A stretch of 62,556 nucleotides of DNA from assembly GCF_937967675.1 (NCBI RefSeq), contig NZ_CALBSN010000044.1, positions 1 through 62,556 of the forward strand. Direction: 5' to 3'. How positions within the stretch are numbered: the first letter of the stretch is position 1; each line of letters begins with the position of its first letter. Below are positions 7,345 through 15,368 of the stretch, piece after piece. The notes under the pieces are model-generated. The model did not search any database. It saw nothing but the letters and a program-made list of their open reading frames with translations, and was not told where the DNA came from. The position numbers and the translations under genes are program-made. This DNA is from an uncultured Flavobacterium sp. Its GTDB lineage: Bacteria > Bacteroidota > Bacteroidia > Flavobacteriales > Flavobacteriaceae.

Positions 7345-9264
7345 ATGAAAAACCCAATTGCAGAACGCATCACTGATTTTTTAAAGCATTACCCACCTTT
7401 TTCTAGTTTAACTTACCAAAATTTGTTGAATATAGCAAAAACTTGTAATGTATTGTATTTGGAAAAAAACCAAATACTTTTTAAAATTAATGATCCAACA
7501 CATTCTTTTTTCTATGTGGTAGCTTCAGGAGCTGTTGGCTTGTCAGTTACTTCTGATGTAGATGATGTTTTAATTGACAAATGTGATGAAGGTGATATTT
7601 TAGGTTTACGTCCGTTTTTTGCTAAGAATAATTACTTAATGACAGCTAAAGCTCGTGAAGAAAGTATTATTTATGCCATCCCAATTGAAACTTTTAAGCC
7701 TTATGTAGCGGCTAATTCAGATGTATTGAGTTTTTTATTAGAAAGTTTTGCCTCAAATACTCGTAATCCTTACGATAAAAATCATAAAGGTAAATTAGTT
7801 TCGGAAAATGTTATTTATAATGATCAAAATGCTGAAATTCAGTATTATCAACCTATAAAATATACTGCAAATCCTATAACTGCTTCTCCAACAGACATAG
7901 TAAAATTTGTTGCTCAAACCATGGCAAGTAGTAAAATTGGTAGCATGATTATACATCATAACCGCAAACCTATTGGTATTGTTACCGATAAGGATTTACG
8001 TTCTAAAATTGCTACAGGATTATATTCTATTGATGTTACTATTGATAAAATAATGTCTTCTCCTGTAATTACAGTAGCTGACAATCTTTCTATTGCTGAA
8101 GCTCAAATTATGATGTTAAAACACAATGTTTCGCATTTGTGTGTAACTAAAGATGGAACAAATGATTCTGAAATTACAGGAATTATAACAGAACATGATA
8201 TTGTGGTTGCCCAAGCAAATAATCCTGGAGTACTTTTAAAACAATCAAAACGCGCTCAAAAATCAGCTGATTTAAAAGAAGTCAGAGAGAAATTGACTGA
8301 TTTAATTCAGCATTCACTTGATAAAAACGTTCCAATAAATCATATTACTTCAATTGTTGGTGAAATTAATTTAGCAATAACGAAACGTGCGATAGAATTA
8401 GCCATTGATAAAATAGGAACTCCTCCTCCAGCCCAATTTGCTTGGATGAACATGGGAAGTCAAGGCAGAAAAGAACAACTTTTGCTTACTGATCAAGATA
8501 ACGCCATTGTTTTTGAGGATGTTCCAGAAGAAAAATATGATGCTGTTAAGAATTATTTCTTAGAATTAGCCGAAAAAGTAACGAAAACGTTGAATAAAGT
8601 TGGCTACAATTATTGTCCAGCCGAAATGATGGCAAGCAATCCACTTTGGTGTAAATCGGTTACTGATTGGCAACACCAATTTAAAGGATGGATTACCTCA
8701 CCTGGTGAAAAAGGAATTTTAATGTGTACCATTTTCTTTGATTATGATTTTGTTTACGGAAATGAAGATTTGGTAGATGCAATTAGTAATACGATTCACG
8801 AAGAAACCAATGATAATCAGTTGTTTTTTGCTTATTTAGGAGCTGATGCTTTAAAAAATCCGCCACCATTAGGCTTTTTCCGTCAGTTTTTAGTAGAAAG
8901 TGATGGTGAACATAAAGATACTTTCGATTTAAAAGGAAGAGCTTTAATGCCTTTGATTGATGCGGCTCGAATTTTATCTTTAAGTAAAGGAATTAAGAAT
9001 GTATCCAATACAATTTCAAGGTATTCAAAATTAGCCGAATTAGAACCTCAAAATGCACCCGTTTATGAAGCTTGTGCCGATGCATTTGCCGAATTATTGA
9101 AGTTTAGAACGGAAGAAGGATTGAAAAATGAAAATGATGGTAGATATTTGACTTTAAGTGAGTTATCAAAGTTATATAAAGTAAAACTTAAAAATGATTT
9201 TCAGCCGATTAACGATATTCAAGAAGTGATTAAGAACCGTTTTCAGTTAACTTATTTTACGTAA
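7345..9264 (+). CDS. Cyclic-nucleotide-binding/CBS/DUF294 nucleotidyltransferase-like protein
   Basis: A 639-residue cytosolic protein with four parts: a cNMP-binding-like beta barrel (~15-130), a CBS pair (~170-290, with GIVTDKDLR and GIITEHDIV), a DUF294 nucleotidyltransferase-like domain (~310-450, with GSQGRKE at 371-377 and DQD at 383-385), and a C-terminal DUF294_C helical domain. This architecture occurs in other bacteria next to a DnaQ-like exonuclease and acs/actP genes. The same exonuclease type follows here after 1 nt, and acs is 1 kb away. A role in sensing energy state for acetate use is an inference. Confidence 0.87.
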   Translation: MKNPIAERITDFLKHYPPFSSLTYQNLLNIAKTCNVLYLEKNQILFKINDPTHSFFYVVASGAVGLSVTSDVDDVLIDKCDEGDILGLRPFFAKNNYLMTAKAREESIIYAIPIETFKPYVAANSDVLSFLLESFASNTRNPYDKNHKGKLVSENVIYNDQNAEIQYYQPIKYTANPITASPTDIVKFVAQTMASSKIGSMIIHHNRKPIGIVTDKDLRSKIATGLYSIDVTIDKIMSSPVITVADNLSIAEAQIMMLKHNVSHLCVTKDGTNDSEITGIITEHDIVVAQANNPGVLLKQSKRAQKSADLKEVREKLTDLIQHSLDKNVPINHITSIVGEINLAITKRAIELAIDKIGTPPPAQFAWMNMGSQGRKEQLLLTDQDNAIVFEDVPEEKYDAVKNYFLELAEKVTKTLNKVGYNYCPAEMMASNPLWCKSVTDWQHQFKGWITSPGEKGILMCTIFFDYDFVYGNEDLVDAISNTIHEETNDNQLFFAYLGADALKNPPPLGFFRQFLVESDGEHKDTFDLKGRALMPLIDAARILSLSKGIKNVSNTISRYSKLAELEPQNAPVYEACADAFAELLKFRTEEGLKNENDGRYLTLSELSKLYKVKLKNDFQPINDIQEVIKNRFQLTYFT

Positions 9265-9265
9265 T

Positions 9266-9874
9266 ATGAAGTTCAATTGGTTTAAGAAAATAGTAAAAGA
9301 TTATCCTAAATTTTGGGAAACCTATTTGTCATGTTTTGATGAAAATGAGAGTAAAACCAAACGTTATGTAGTTTTTGATTGTGAAACTACAGGTTTAGAT
9401 TATAAATCAGATCGAATTCTTTCTATTGGTGCAGTGGCTATTCAAAATGATAAAATTATCGTTGGAGATTTTATGGAAGTTTTTCTTCAACAAGACATTT
9501 TTAAGCCCGAATCAGTGCCTATTCATGGAATATTAAAAGAAGGGAAAGAAGAAAAAATTGTAGAAGCTGAAGCAATTATACGTTTTTTGGAATTTATCAA
9601 AGATGCAACATTAGTTGGGCATCATGTAGCTTTTGATATTGAAATGATAAACCAAGCCTTAGATCGTTTGAATGTTGGTACTTTGAAAAATCAAGCAATG
9701 GATACGGATGTAATGTATCAAAAGCTCAAATATTTACCTTACGAACAACATGCTTCGTTAGATGAATTGTGTGATATTTATAAAATAAAAAAATCAGATC
9801 GACATACCGCTAGTGGTGATGCATTTATTACGGCTCTACTTTTTTTGAAACTGAAAAAAAAATTGGAAATTTAA
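9266..9874 (+). CDS. DnaQ-like 3'-5' exonuclease
   Basis: A 202-residue DEDDh exonuclease. ExoI is FDCETTG (Asp38, Glu40), ExoII is GHHVAFDIEM, and ExoIII is HTASGDAF with the catalytic His and last Asp, so all catalytic residues are present. PIHGI is also typical of the PolC/epsilon-like group. It begins one base after the DUF294 gene and is clearly co-expressed with it. This pairing, rather than a polymerase context, suggests a dedicated partner of the DUF294 protein; its nucleic acid or nucleotide substrate is unknown. Confidence 0.87.
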   Translation: MKFNWFKKIVKDYPKFWETYLSCFDENESKTKRYVVFDCETTGLDYKSDRILSIGAVAIQNDKIIVGDFMEVFLQQDIFKPESVPIHGILKEGKEEKIVEAEAIIRFLEFIKDATLVGHHVAFDIEMINQALDRLNVGTLKNQAMDTDVMYQKLKYLPYEQHASLDELCDIYKIKKSDRHTASGDAFITALLFLKLKKKLEI

Positions 9875-9883
9875 TTTTCTAGA

Positions 9884-10246
9884 ATGAGACAAATAATTAA
9901 TATAGGATTAATATTAAGTTTTCAATTATGTTATTTAGAATGGCCGAATAATGCTTCATTTATTTTTCAAGCTGAATATGAAATTTTTACAAAAACGGAG
10001 CAACTTATTAAAAATTTTATGCACCCAATTATTTTAATTGGTTTTGCTTCTCAAGCTTTTATTTTATTTGCAGCTATCTTTAAAAATTTTAATTCTAGAT
10101 TAAACTTTATTGGAGTCATCTCCTTAACTCCTATTGTCCTAATCTTTCTTGCTGTTGGTTTTATTAGTTTTAATTTTAAAATTATAATTTCAACAATACC
10201 TTATATGTTTTTTTGTTTTTTGTATTTCAAATTCAAAAATAAATAA
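9884..10246 (+). CDS. Small hydrophobic membrane protein
   Basis: 120 residues with about four hydrophobic helices (roughly 2-15, 48-66, 75-97 and 100-115) and a basic C-terminus, so integral to the inner membrane. No family recognised. It follows the exonuclease by 9 nt and is the last gene before a bidirectional terminator facing acs, so it most likely belongs to the DUF294-exonuclease unit. Confidence 0.65.
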   Translation: MRQIINIGLILSFQLCYLEWPNNASFIFQAEYEIFTKTEQLIKNFMHPIILIGFASQAFILFAAIFKNFNSRLNFIGVISLTPIVLIFLAVGFISFNFKIIISTIPYMFFCFLYFKFKNK

Positions 10247-10248
10247 AA

Positions 10249-10274
10249 AAACTGCTCCATTTCTGAAGCAGTTT
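10249..10274. terminator. Bidirectional terminator between 9884-10246 and acs
   Basis: AAACTGCT (10249-10256) pairs with AGCAGTTT (10267-10274). There is an A-run on the left and TTTCTT on the right, so it can work for both converging transcripts. Confidence 0.75.
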
Positions 10275-10296
10275 CTTAACCAATAAAACTAAAAAA

Positions 10297-12204
10297 CTAG
10301 AGTTTACCGTCTTTTATTTCATCCACTATCTCAGGATTTAATAAAGTGGAAATATCTCCAAAATTAGAGAAGTCTCCTTCAGCAATCTTTCTTAATATTC
10401 TACGCATGATTTTACCTGAACGTGTTTTAGGTAAACCACTTACGAATTGAATCTTATCTAATTTAGCAATCGGACCAATTTGATCAGAAATCAATTGATT
10501 AATCTCTTTTGCTAAGTTAACTCTATCACGACCTTCACCTGTTTCTTTCAAGATAATGAAACCGTAAAGGGCATTTCCTTTAATATCATGAGGGAAACCT
10601 ACAATTGCACTTTCTGCAACCGCTGGATGCTCATTGATAGCATCTTCAATTGGAGCAGTTCCTAAATTGTGTCCAGAAACAATAATAACATCATCTACTC
10701 TACCCGTAATTCTGTAATACCCTACTTCATCGCGTAAAGCACCATCTCCTGTGAAATATTTTCCTGGAAAAGCAGTGAAATAGGTTTCTTTATAACGTTG
10801 ATGATCACCCCAAATGGTTCTCGCCATCGAAGGCCATGGAAATTTAACACATAAAGCACCCGTTACTTGATTTCCTTCGATTTCATTACGCAACTCATCC
10901 ATTAATACCGGTTGAATTCCAGGTAATGGTAACGAAGCATAAGTTGGCTTTGTTGGTGTAACAAAAGGAATTGGTGAAATCATTATTCCTCCAGTTTCAG
11001 TTTGCCACCAAGTATCTACTAACGGACAACGCTTCCCTCCTACGTGGTCATTGTACCAGTGCCAAGCTTCCTCGTTAATTGGCTCACCTACTGAACCAAT
11101 AACTTTTAAAGAACTTAACGGAAAACGTTGTACATAATCTAAACTTTCTTTTGCTAAAGCTCGAATAGCAGTAGGTGCCGTATAGAATTGGGTAACATTA
11201 TGTTTTTCAATTACTTCCCAAAATCTACTGAAATCTGGGTATGATGGAACTCCTTCAAAAATAACCGTAGTTGCCCCATTTAAAAGCGGTCCGTATAAAA
11301 TATACGAGTGTCCTGTAATCCAACCGATATCAGCGGTACACCAATAAACATCATTTTCTTCGTAATTGAATACATTTTTAAAAGTATAAGCGGTGTAAAC
11401 CATATAACCTGCAGTAGAATGTACCATTCCTTTAGGTTTTCCAGTAGAACCTGAAGTATATAATATAAATAAAGGATCTTCCGCATCCATAATTTCAGCT
11501 ACATTATTTCCAACAGCGGCATCCATTAAAGGTTGTAACCATAAATCTCTTCCTTCTTTCATGTTAACTTCCGTATTGGTTCTTTTAACAACCAAAACAG
11601 TTTCAACACTTGGGCATTTTTCTAAAGCCTCGTCAACAATTCCTTTTAAATCAATAGCTTTATTTCCGCGGTAACTTCCGTCAGAAGTGATGACCATTTT
11701 ACATTCGCTGTCATTGATTCGAGCAGCAACGGCAGAAGAAGAAAATCCTGCAAATACAACTGAATGTATCGCACCAATTCTAGCACAAGCTAAAACGGCA
11801 ACAGCTAATTCTGGAATCATTGGTAAGTATATACAAACTCTATCCCCTTTTTTGATTCCTTGTTCACGTAAAACATTGGCTAATTTTGAAACTCTTACAT
11901 ACAATTCGTTATAAGAAATATGTTGCGCTGCTTCGCTAGGATCATTTGGTTCGAAAATAATAGCTGTTTTATCACCGCGTTTTGCTAAATGTCTGTCTAT
12001 ACAGTTTTTAGTGATGTTTACTTTCGCATTTAAAAACCATTTGAATTGGGCTTCTTGCATATCAAATTCGAAAACTTTGTCCCATTTTTGATACCAAGTA
12101 AAATTCTCATCGGCAATACGATCCCAAAATTTTCTTGGTTCGCGCACCGATTTCTTATACATTTTAAAGTAATTCTCTAAATCTTTAATTTTATAATAAC
12201 TCAT
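10297..12204 (-). CDS. acs: Acetyl-CoA synthetase
   Basis: Converts acetate, ATP and CoA to acetyl-CoA, AMP and PPi. The 635 residues are full length. Adenylation motifs are LYTSGSTGKPKGMVHST (A3), the VDTWWQTETGG segment with the pocket Trp that restricts substrates to acetate, and YFTGDGALRDEVGYYRITGRVDDVI (A7/A8). The acetylatable lysine is Lys598 in PKTRSGKIMRR. It ends next to a bidirectional terminator and lies downstream of a PrpE-like synthetase on the same strand, with a 125-nt gap that could hold its own promoter. Confidence 0.95.
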   Translation of the reverse strand: MSYYKIKDLENYFKMYKKSVREPRKFWDRIADENFTWYQKWDKVFEFDMQEAQFKWFLNAKVNITKNCIDRHLAKRGDKTAIIFEPNDPSEAAQHISYNELYVRVSKLANVLREQGIKKGDRVCIYLPMIPELAVAVLACARIGAIHSVVFAGFSSSAVAARINDSECKMVITSDGSYRGNKAIDLKGIVDEALEKCPSVETVLVVKRTNTEVNMKEGRDLWLQPLMDAAVGNNVAEIMDAEDPLFILYTSGSTGKPKGMVHSTAGYMVYTAYTFKNVFNYEENDVYWCTADIGWITGHSYILYGPLLNGATTVIFEGVPSYPDFSRFWEVIEKHNVTQFYTAPTAIRALAKESLDYVQRFPLSSLKVIGSVGEPINEEAWHWYNDHVGGKRCPLVDTWWQTETGGIMISPIPFVTPTKPTYASLPLPGIQPVLMDELRNEIEGNQVTGALCVKFPWPSMARTIWGDHQRYKETYFTAFPGKYFTGDGALRDEVGYYRITGRVDDVIIVSGHNLGTAPIEDAINEHPAVAESAIVGFPHDIKGNALYGFIILKETGEGRDRVNLAKEINQLISDQIGPIAKLDKIQFVSGLPKTRSGKIMRRILRKIAEGDFSNFGDISTLLNPEIVDEIKDGKL

Positions 12205-12329
12205 TTTTTAGCTTTATTTTTAATTGATAATGTAAAGATAACCAATCTGTTTTAAGAATTTTATAATTTCTTGCTAAATAGATATAGTTAAGTGATTAGT
12301 GAAAAGTGAATAGTAATTAGCTTAAAATC

Positions 12330-14225
12330 TTACTTAAAACAACCAATTCTAGCATGTTCTAAAACTTCTCTGATTTCATCGATAATAGCTTCATCGTCAA
12401 TAGTTGATGGAATTTGGAATTGTTCACCATCAGCTATGCTTCGCATCATTTTTCTTAGAATTTTTCCAGAACGTGTCTTAGGTAAACGTTGTACAATAAC
12501 CACATCTCGTAAGGATGCTACAGCTCCAATTTGTTCACGCACTAAATGCACCACTTCATGTTGTAATTGGAAATGTTCAATATCTTCTCCTGATTTTGCT
12601 ACCACTAATGCCAATGGAATTTGACCTTTCAATTCGTCATTAATGCCAATAACAGCACATTCAGCAACAGAATGATGAGATGCTACAATTTCTTCCATTT
12701 CAGCAGTTGAAAGTCGGTGACCTGCTACATTGATGACATCATCTACTCTACCTGTGATGTATATATAATCGTCAGTGTCTTTAAATCCGCCATCACCAGA
12801 GAAATAATAGCCTGGGAATTTATTCAAATACCCTGCTTTAAAACGTTCGTTATCTTTCCATAGATCTAATAAAGTTCCTGGAGGCAATGGCAATTTGATA
12901 ACTACGTAACCTTCTTCATTTGGACCTAATTCTTGCCCATTTTCTCCAAAAATTCGAATATCATAACCTGTAACTGCTTTTCCTGCTGAGCCTGGTTTTA
13001 TTGGTAAATACTCCACTCCCATCATGTTTGCAATCATCGGCCAACCTGATTCTGTTTGCCACCAATGGTCGATAGCGGGAACTGGAATATGTTCGCGATA
13101 CCATTCTAAAGTCGCAACATCGCAACGCTCACCTGCTAAGAATTGAATTCGTAAACTACTCAAATCATATTGTTTGATAAATTCGCCGTTTGGATCTTCT
13201 TTTTTGATGGCACGAATGGCTGTTGGAGCGGTAAACATAACATTTACTTTATGCTCAGCAATAACACGCCAAAACGTACTCGCATCAGGAGTTCGGATAG
13301 GTTTTCCTTCGAATAAAATAGTTGTGTTTCTATTAATTAATGGTCCGTAAACGATATAACTGTGTCCTACTACCCAACCCACATCTGAAGCTGCCCAAAA
13401 AACATCACCTTCTTTTGCATCATAAATATGTTGCATTGAAAATTTAAGTGCGGTAGCATAACCACCAGTATCTCTAACGATTCCTTTTGGTTTTCCAGTG
13501 GTTCCAGAAGTATATAAAATGTATAATGGATGCGTTGAATTTACAGGAACACATGGCGTTTCTTCCGACCCGTAAACTAAAGCATCATAATCGACATCGT
13601 ATTTTTTAAAGGGAACTCTAGCCCCTAATTTTCTATTGAAAACGACTACTTTTTCAGGTTTATGATTCGCTAATTCGATAGCTTCATCTACTAAAGGTTT
13701 GTAAGCAATTAATCTGTCGATTTCAATTCCTGATGAAGCGGTGATGATAGCTTTTGGCTCGCAATCATCGATACGAATCGCAAGTTCATGTGGTGCAAAA
13801 CCTCCAAAAACTACCGAATGCGTTACTCCTATTCTTGCGCAAGCCAACATAGCGAATGCGGCTTGAGGAATCATTGGCATATAGATTACAGCTGTATCGC
13901 CTTTTTCTAAACCTAATGACAATAAACCTCCAGCTAATTTGGCTACTTCGGTTTTAACTTCGTTAAATGTATACTTTTTTACAGTTTGCGTAACGGGTGA
14001 ATCGTAGATGATAGCTACTTGTTCGCCATAACCATCTTGAATGTGTTTATCAACGGCAAGATAGCAAGCGTTTAAATTTCCATCTGTAAACCATAAAGGA
14101 TAACCATTTTTATCGGTTGATAAAATGTTCGATGGTAAATTATACCATTCTAATTGATTCGCTTGTTCCTTCCAGAATTCTTCAGAAGAAGTAATACTTT
14201 TATTATAAATATCGCAATAATTCAT
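12330..14225 (-). CDS. Short-chain acyl-CoA synthetase, PrpE/ACSS3-like
   Basis: A 631-residue AMP-forming ligase related to acs but of the propionyl-CoA synthetase/ACSS3 branch: it shows DHWWQTESGWPM instead of the acs DTWWQTETGG. The ATP motif is LYTSGTTGKPKGIVRDTGG, and the C-terminal lysine is Lys588 in PKTRSGKILRKM. Propionate or a similar short acid is the likely substrate, but acetate cannot be excluded. It lies between acs and the two-component genes, all leftward, which points to shared control of short-chain-acid use. Confidence 0.87.
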   Translation of the reverse strand: MNYCDIYNKSITSSEEFWKEQANQLEWYNLPSNILSTDKNGYPLWFTDGNLNACYLAVDKHIQDGYGEQVAIIYDSPVTQTVKKYTFNEVKTEVAKLAGGLLSLGLEKGDTAVIYMPMIPQAAFAMLACARIGVTHSVVFGGFAPHELAIRIDDCEPKAIITASSGIEIDRLIAYKPLVDEAIELANHKPEKVVVFNRKLGARVPFKKYDVDYDALVYGSEETPCVPVNSTHPLYILYTSGTTGKPKGIVRDTGGYATALKFSMQHIYDAKEGDVFWAASDVGWVVGHSYIVYGPLINRNTTILFEGKPIRTPDASTFWRVIAEHKVNVMFTAPTAIRAIKKEDPNGEFIKQYDLSSLRIQFLAGERCDVATLEWYREHIPVPAIDHWWQTESGWPMIANMMGVEYLPIKPGSAGKAVTGYDIRIFGENGQELGPNEEGYVVIKLPLPPGTLLDLWKDNERFKAGYLNKFPGYYFSGDGGFKDTDDYIYITGRVDDVINVAGHRLSTAEMEEIVASHHSVAECAVIGINDELKGQIPLALVVAKSGEDIEHFQLQHEVVHLVREQIGAVASLRDVVIVQRLPKTRSGKILRKMMRSIADGEQFQIPSTIDDEAIIDEIREVLEHARIGCFK

Positions 14226-14333
14226 TTGTATTATTCAATTTATGTGATTTATTTTCTTTAGTAAATGTAGAAAATAAAATAATGCCAAATAAATTAATGT
14301 TGCTAAATAGGTATAGATGATTCTTGATTTGGA

Positions 14334-14888
14334 TTATTTATTTTTTAAATATTTTGAAATCGTATTGGTATAAATATCGTCAAAATCAATATGAGTTATA
14401 TCAGAATATTGAATTTCAGTAAAATCTTCGTCAAATTTACCAGTAGCATCAAAATAATTTATAACAACTTTATTGCTTGTTACTTTTAATATTGGACCAA
14501 TATCAAATGAGTCTTGTTCAGAAATTTCATTTATAATAATTACATTGAATCCTAATTTATGAATAGAATTAAATATGCTTTCCCAATTATTTAATTCAAT
14601 ATTTGGCTTTTTAATTGAATCTTTTATGCCTTCCAATTTACAAATCTTATCGAAGAAAACATCATTTTTATTTCTCCTAATTTTAGAAACTTGATGAATT
14701 GGAAAAACTAAAAAACCTCTAACGAAAAAATCGTCAACTTCTTTAAAAAGAACGAAATCATTGGAGAAATCAACGATGTAACCTGTTTTAGAACTCAATT
14801 CTTCTTTATTGACAATTCTTGAAATTTTGCAATATTTTCTTTTAATTGTAAAATCATTAATTTTATTTAGAATTGAAACTTTACTCAT
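14334..14888 (-). CDS. Uncharacterised protein in the acetate regulatory region
   Basis: A 184-residue cytosolic protein, rich in Ile, Asp and Lys, with alternating short beta-like segments (YIVDFSNDFVLFKEVDDFFV; KVVINYFDATGKFDE). No known domain recognised. It follows the response regulator by 17 nt on the same strand and may be co-transcribed, but nothing in the sequence ties it to signalling. It is probably an accessory gene inserted between the regulator and the acyl-CoA ligases. Confidence 0.6.
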   Translation of the reverse strand: MSKVSILNKINDFTIKRKYCKISRIVNKEELSSKTGYIVDFSNDFVLFKEVDDFFVRGFLVFPIHQVSKIRRNKNDVFFDKICKLEGIKDSIKKPNIELNNWESIFNSIHKLGFNVIIINEISEQDSFDIGPILKVTSNKVVINYFDATGKFDEDFTEIQYSDITHIDFDDIYTNTISKYLKNK

Positions 14889-14905
14889 AGTTGCTATTTT
14901 ATAAT

Positions 14906-15268
14906 TTATCCCAACAAATCCTCCACTTTCTCCACTACTTTCTTAATCGAAAACGGTTTTGTCATGTAAGCGTCTGCACCAAGAGCTAAACCTTTTTCAA
15001 TGTCACTTTTTTTGTTTTTTGCAGATAAGAACATCACTTTTGTACGTTGTAAATTAGCATCGCTTCTAATTTGTTCTAATGTGGCAAAACCGTCAACCAT
15101 TGGCATCATGATATCCAAAATGATAACATCTGGAAAATTGGTTTTTAAAATATCTAAAGCTTCTTGTCCGTCGCGTGCTATAAAAACTTCGTAATTGCTT
15201 TTCTTGAACGTATATTCAAGTGCCATTACGATATTTGGTTCGTCGTCTACAATTAAAATCTTTTTCAT
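14906..15268 (-). CDS. Single-domain response regulator (REC only)
   Basis: 120 residues forming one receiver domain: acidic pocket Asp8/Asp9, phosphoacceptor Asp52 (VIILDIMMP), Ser82 and Lys104 (MTKPF). There is no DNA-binding or enzymatic output domain. It is the evident partner of the SLC5-type kinase upstream (100-nt gap). Kinases of the related CrbS/CbrA type normally act on DNA-binding regulators (CrbR, CbrB), so a stand-alone receiver means the signal must leave through a protein-protein contact or a second, unidentified regulator. Confidence 0.9.
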   Translation of the reverse strand: MKKILIVDDEPNIVMALEYTFKKSNYEVFIARDGQEALDILKTNFPDVIILDIMMPMVDGFATLEQIRSDANLQRTKVMFLSAKNKKSDIEKGLALGADAYMTKPFSIKKVVEKVEDLLG

Positions 15269-15302
15269 AAGTTTTTCTTATTGTTTTTTAAAGGTCTTAT
15301 GT

Positions 15303-15358
15303 AATCGCTTTATTTTTAAAGGTGTTTGTTTTCAACAAACTTTTTATTGTTAGCGATT
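15303..15358 (-). promoter_or_regulatory. Structured intercistronic element between kinase and response regulator
   Basis: Outer arms AATCGCT (15303-15309) and AGCGATT (15352-15358) enclose an inner GTTTGTT/AACAAAC pair. Read leftward it lies just after the kinase stop and before the regulator start. It could act as an mRNA processing or attenuation structure. This is base-pairing evidence only. Confidence 0.35.
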
Positions 15359-15368
15359 TCATGGTCTT

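Noticed and set aside
11687..11914. Plus-strand reading frame inside acs
   Set aside because: It is a shadow of the acs coding sequence with no protein-like features; the same holds for other antisense frames inside clear genes.
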